Assembly (NCBI GenBank): GCA_021787255.1
Contig: JAJYMD010000189.1
Span: forward strand, 1 to 7,216
Length of the DNA stretch: 7,216 nucleotides
From: Actinomycetes bacterium
Lineage (GTDB): Bacteria > Actinomycetota > Acidimicrobiia > Acidimicrobiales > RAAP-2
Direction of reading: 5' to 3'
The notes beneath the pieces are model-generated. The model was not told where the DNA came from and did not search any database. It worked only from the letters and a program-made list of their open reading frames with translations. Positions 6,357-7,216 of this stretch are shown in pieces (within the stretch, counting starts at the first letter, position 1; each line of letters opens with the position of its first letter). A program made the translations under genes and the position numbers.

Positions 6357-7067
6357 TCAGACGTTGGCGACGAGGGTGACCGGGTACTCGTTCAGCCTCC
6401 GGCCGCCGGAGGGCTCGCAGACGACGACGTCTTCGACGCGTACTCCGTAGTGCCCGGGACGGAACACCGACGGCTCGATGGTGAACCTCATGCCTGCTTC
6501 GAGCGGCGTGTCGTCCTCCTCCGAGATGAAGGGGCGCTCGTGGACGTCAAGGCCGATGCAGTGGCCCGTGCGGTGCCGGAACCACTCGCCGAGTCCCGCA
6601 TCCACGATGACCTGGCGAGTGGCCGAGTGCACCGCAGCAGCCGGCACGCCGAGGCGCGCGGCAGCGATACCTGCCGATTGAGCAGCCATCACCACCTCGT
6701 AGACAGGCTCGTACTCCGACGTGGGGGTGCCGACGTGGACGGTCCGACCGAAGTCGGAGCAGCACCCGTCGACGACGGCGCCGAAGTCGAAGGAGACACC
6801 CATCCCGGGCGCGAGCCTGCCCGACGAGAGGCGCGTGCTCGCGTCGCGCTCGCTCGCTGCGCCCATGCTGAACACAGCGGTACCGAACGAGGGGAAGGCC
6901 GACCCCAGATCGCGCATGTGGAACTCGACGTCGCGGGCGATCTCGAGCTCGGTGACCCCGGAGCGCACCGACGCGCTCACGAGCGCGAGGGTCTCGTCCG
7001 CGATGCGGCACGCCTTGGCCATCGTCTCGAGCTCGCCGGACGACTTGACGCGGCGCATCGGGTTCAC
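6357..7067 (-). CDS. Stand-alone M24 family metallopeptidase (Xaa-Pro peptidase/MetAP-like)
   Basis: A 236-aa protein that is almost entirely the 'pita-bread' catalytic domain. It begins near MRRVKSSGELETMAKA, where longer Xaa-Pro dipeptidases pass from the N-terminal creatinase-like domain into the catalytic one, so that N-domain is absent. All five metal ligands are present: D94, D105 (11 apart as usual), H169, E198 and E212. The surrounding motifs are FDFGAVVDG, CSDFGRT, TGHCIGLDVHERP, FTIEPSVF and GVRVEDVVV. The second prolidase-type His (VHE) is kept. Cysteines replace common residues in DGCCSD (usual DGY.SD) and GHCIG (usual GHGIG). The GTG start at 7067 has GAGG five bases upstream. 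ATG 7058 and ATG 7127 are alternatives, but the latter overlaps the upstream cyclase gene. The metal ligands argue for a hydrolase active on peptide or amide bonds and against creatinase. The substrate is unknown. Confidence 0.82.
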   Translation of the reverse strand: MNPMRRVKSSGELETMAKACRIADETLALVSASVRSGVTELEIARDVEFHMRDLGSAFPSFGTAVFSMGAASERDASTRLSSGRLAPGMGVSFDFGAVVDGCCSDFGRTVHVGTPTSEYEPVYEVVMAAQSAGIAAARLGVPAAAVHSATRQVIVDAGLGEWFRHRTGHCIGLDVHERPFISEEDDTPLEAGMRFTIEPSVFRPGHYGVRVEDVVVCEPSGGRRLNEYPVTLVANV

Positions 7068-7072
7068 GTCTG

Positions 7073-7076
7073 CCTC
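7073..7076 (-). promoter_or_regulatory. Ribosome binding site for the M24 gene
   Basis: On the minus strand GAGG (7076-7073) stands five bases before the GTG at 7067-7065. It is 14 bases from the ATG at 7058, too far for good use, so it supports the GTG start. Confidence 0.45.
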
Positions 7077-7093
7077 AGATCCGAGCTCGGTCG

Positions 7094-7216
7094 CTACACG
7101 GACATGACAACCGAGAAGACCGACCATTCGCCCGGCACGCCCTTCAATTGGTGCGTCCCCCTGGCATCGAAGCCGATTCCCGAGCCGGCCACAAGCTCGC
7201 GAACGGTCCCGGTGAC
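7094..7216 (-). CDS. Class III adenylate/guanylate cyclase, C-terminal fragment
   Basis: The last 40 codons of a gene that begins beyond the right edge of the window, ending at TAG (7096-7094). The visible peptide contains VRELVAGSGIGFDARG, then THQLKGVPGEWSVFSV. This is the typical end of bacterial class III nucleotidyl cyclase domains, where a G-SG-F--RG-H-LKG--G-W-LF pattern closes the catalytic domain. The protein makes cAMP or cGMP if the missing part is intact; no catalytic residues are visible here. The domain seems to lie at the extreme C-terminus, with only a few residues after it. The M24 gene follows after 26 bases on the same strand, so read-through or co-transcription is possible, though a functional link is not shown. 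Confidence 0.72.
   Translation of the reverse strand, partial: VTGTVRELVAGSGIGFDARGTHQLKGVPGEWSVFSVVMSV

Noticed and set aside
5962..6450. Plus-strand open frames opposite the IclR 5' region and intergenic gap
   Set aside because: They span the end of one minus-strand gene and the start of another, are repeat-driven and show no motif.
6357..7067. Creatinase (creatine amidinohydrolase) for the M24-fold protein
   Set aside because: Creatinases lack the metal ligands and carry an N-terminal domain; this protein has all five ligands and no N-domain.
7068..7127. M24 start at ATG 7127
   Set aside because: It would overlap the cyclase 3' end by 34 bases, lacks a clear ribosome binding site, and the added residues do not resemble M24 sequence.

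Overview
The window comes from a very GC-rich bacterial chromosome. GTG starts are common, stop/start overlaps are tight, and long antisense open frames appear everywhere. Gene content fits a high-GC actinobacterium (Acidimicrobiia-like or a relative): a class III cyclase, a PcaR-type IclR regulator and split glycine-dehydrogenase subunits. The phylum call is inference, because no rRNA or marker gene is present. I see no tRNA, rRNA, CRISPR array, transposase or phage gene.

Left block, plus strand, about 1-5273, looks like one operon entering from upstream. It holds (1) the C-terminus of a COG3199/AcoX-type ATP-NAD kinase family protein; (2) a GcvPA-like subunit; (3) a GcvPB-like subunit that overlaps it by ATGA; and (4) a 627-aa FAD/NAD oxidoreductase that starts in a GTGA overlap. 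The oxidoreductase has an N-terminal plant-type [2Fe-2S] domain and a C-terminal BFD-type [2Fe-2S] domain, the architecture of fused HcnA-HcnB / opine-oxidase A subunits.

Right block, minus strand, about 7216-5254, reads in gene order: the last 40 residues of a class III adenylate/guanylate cyclase; a stand-alone M24 'pita-bread' metallopeptidase; and an IclR regulator of the PcaR/PcaU/PobR subgroup. The regulator ends inside the 3' end of the oxidoreductase gene (20-bp convergent overlap). Between the M24 and IclR genes lie a perfect 9-bp inverted repeat and a possible three-codon leader ORF coupled to the IclR start.

The most interesting point is the GcvP-like pair. The PLP lysine, the pyridine-binding aspartate and the ring-stacking histidine are kept, but nearly every signature loop of true glycine decarboxylase at the subunit interface is rewritten. 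No GcvH or GcvT is present in the window. With a flavin/iron-sulfur amine dehydrogenase-type subunit, an AcoX-like kinase-fold protein and a catabolic-type IclR regulator, my working hypothesis is a catabolic module. Its PLP enzyme may decarboxylate or cleave an amino acid other than glycine, or glycine by a different acceptor. The substrate cannot be read from the sequence.
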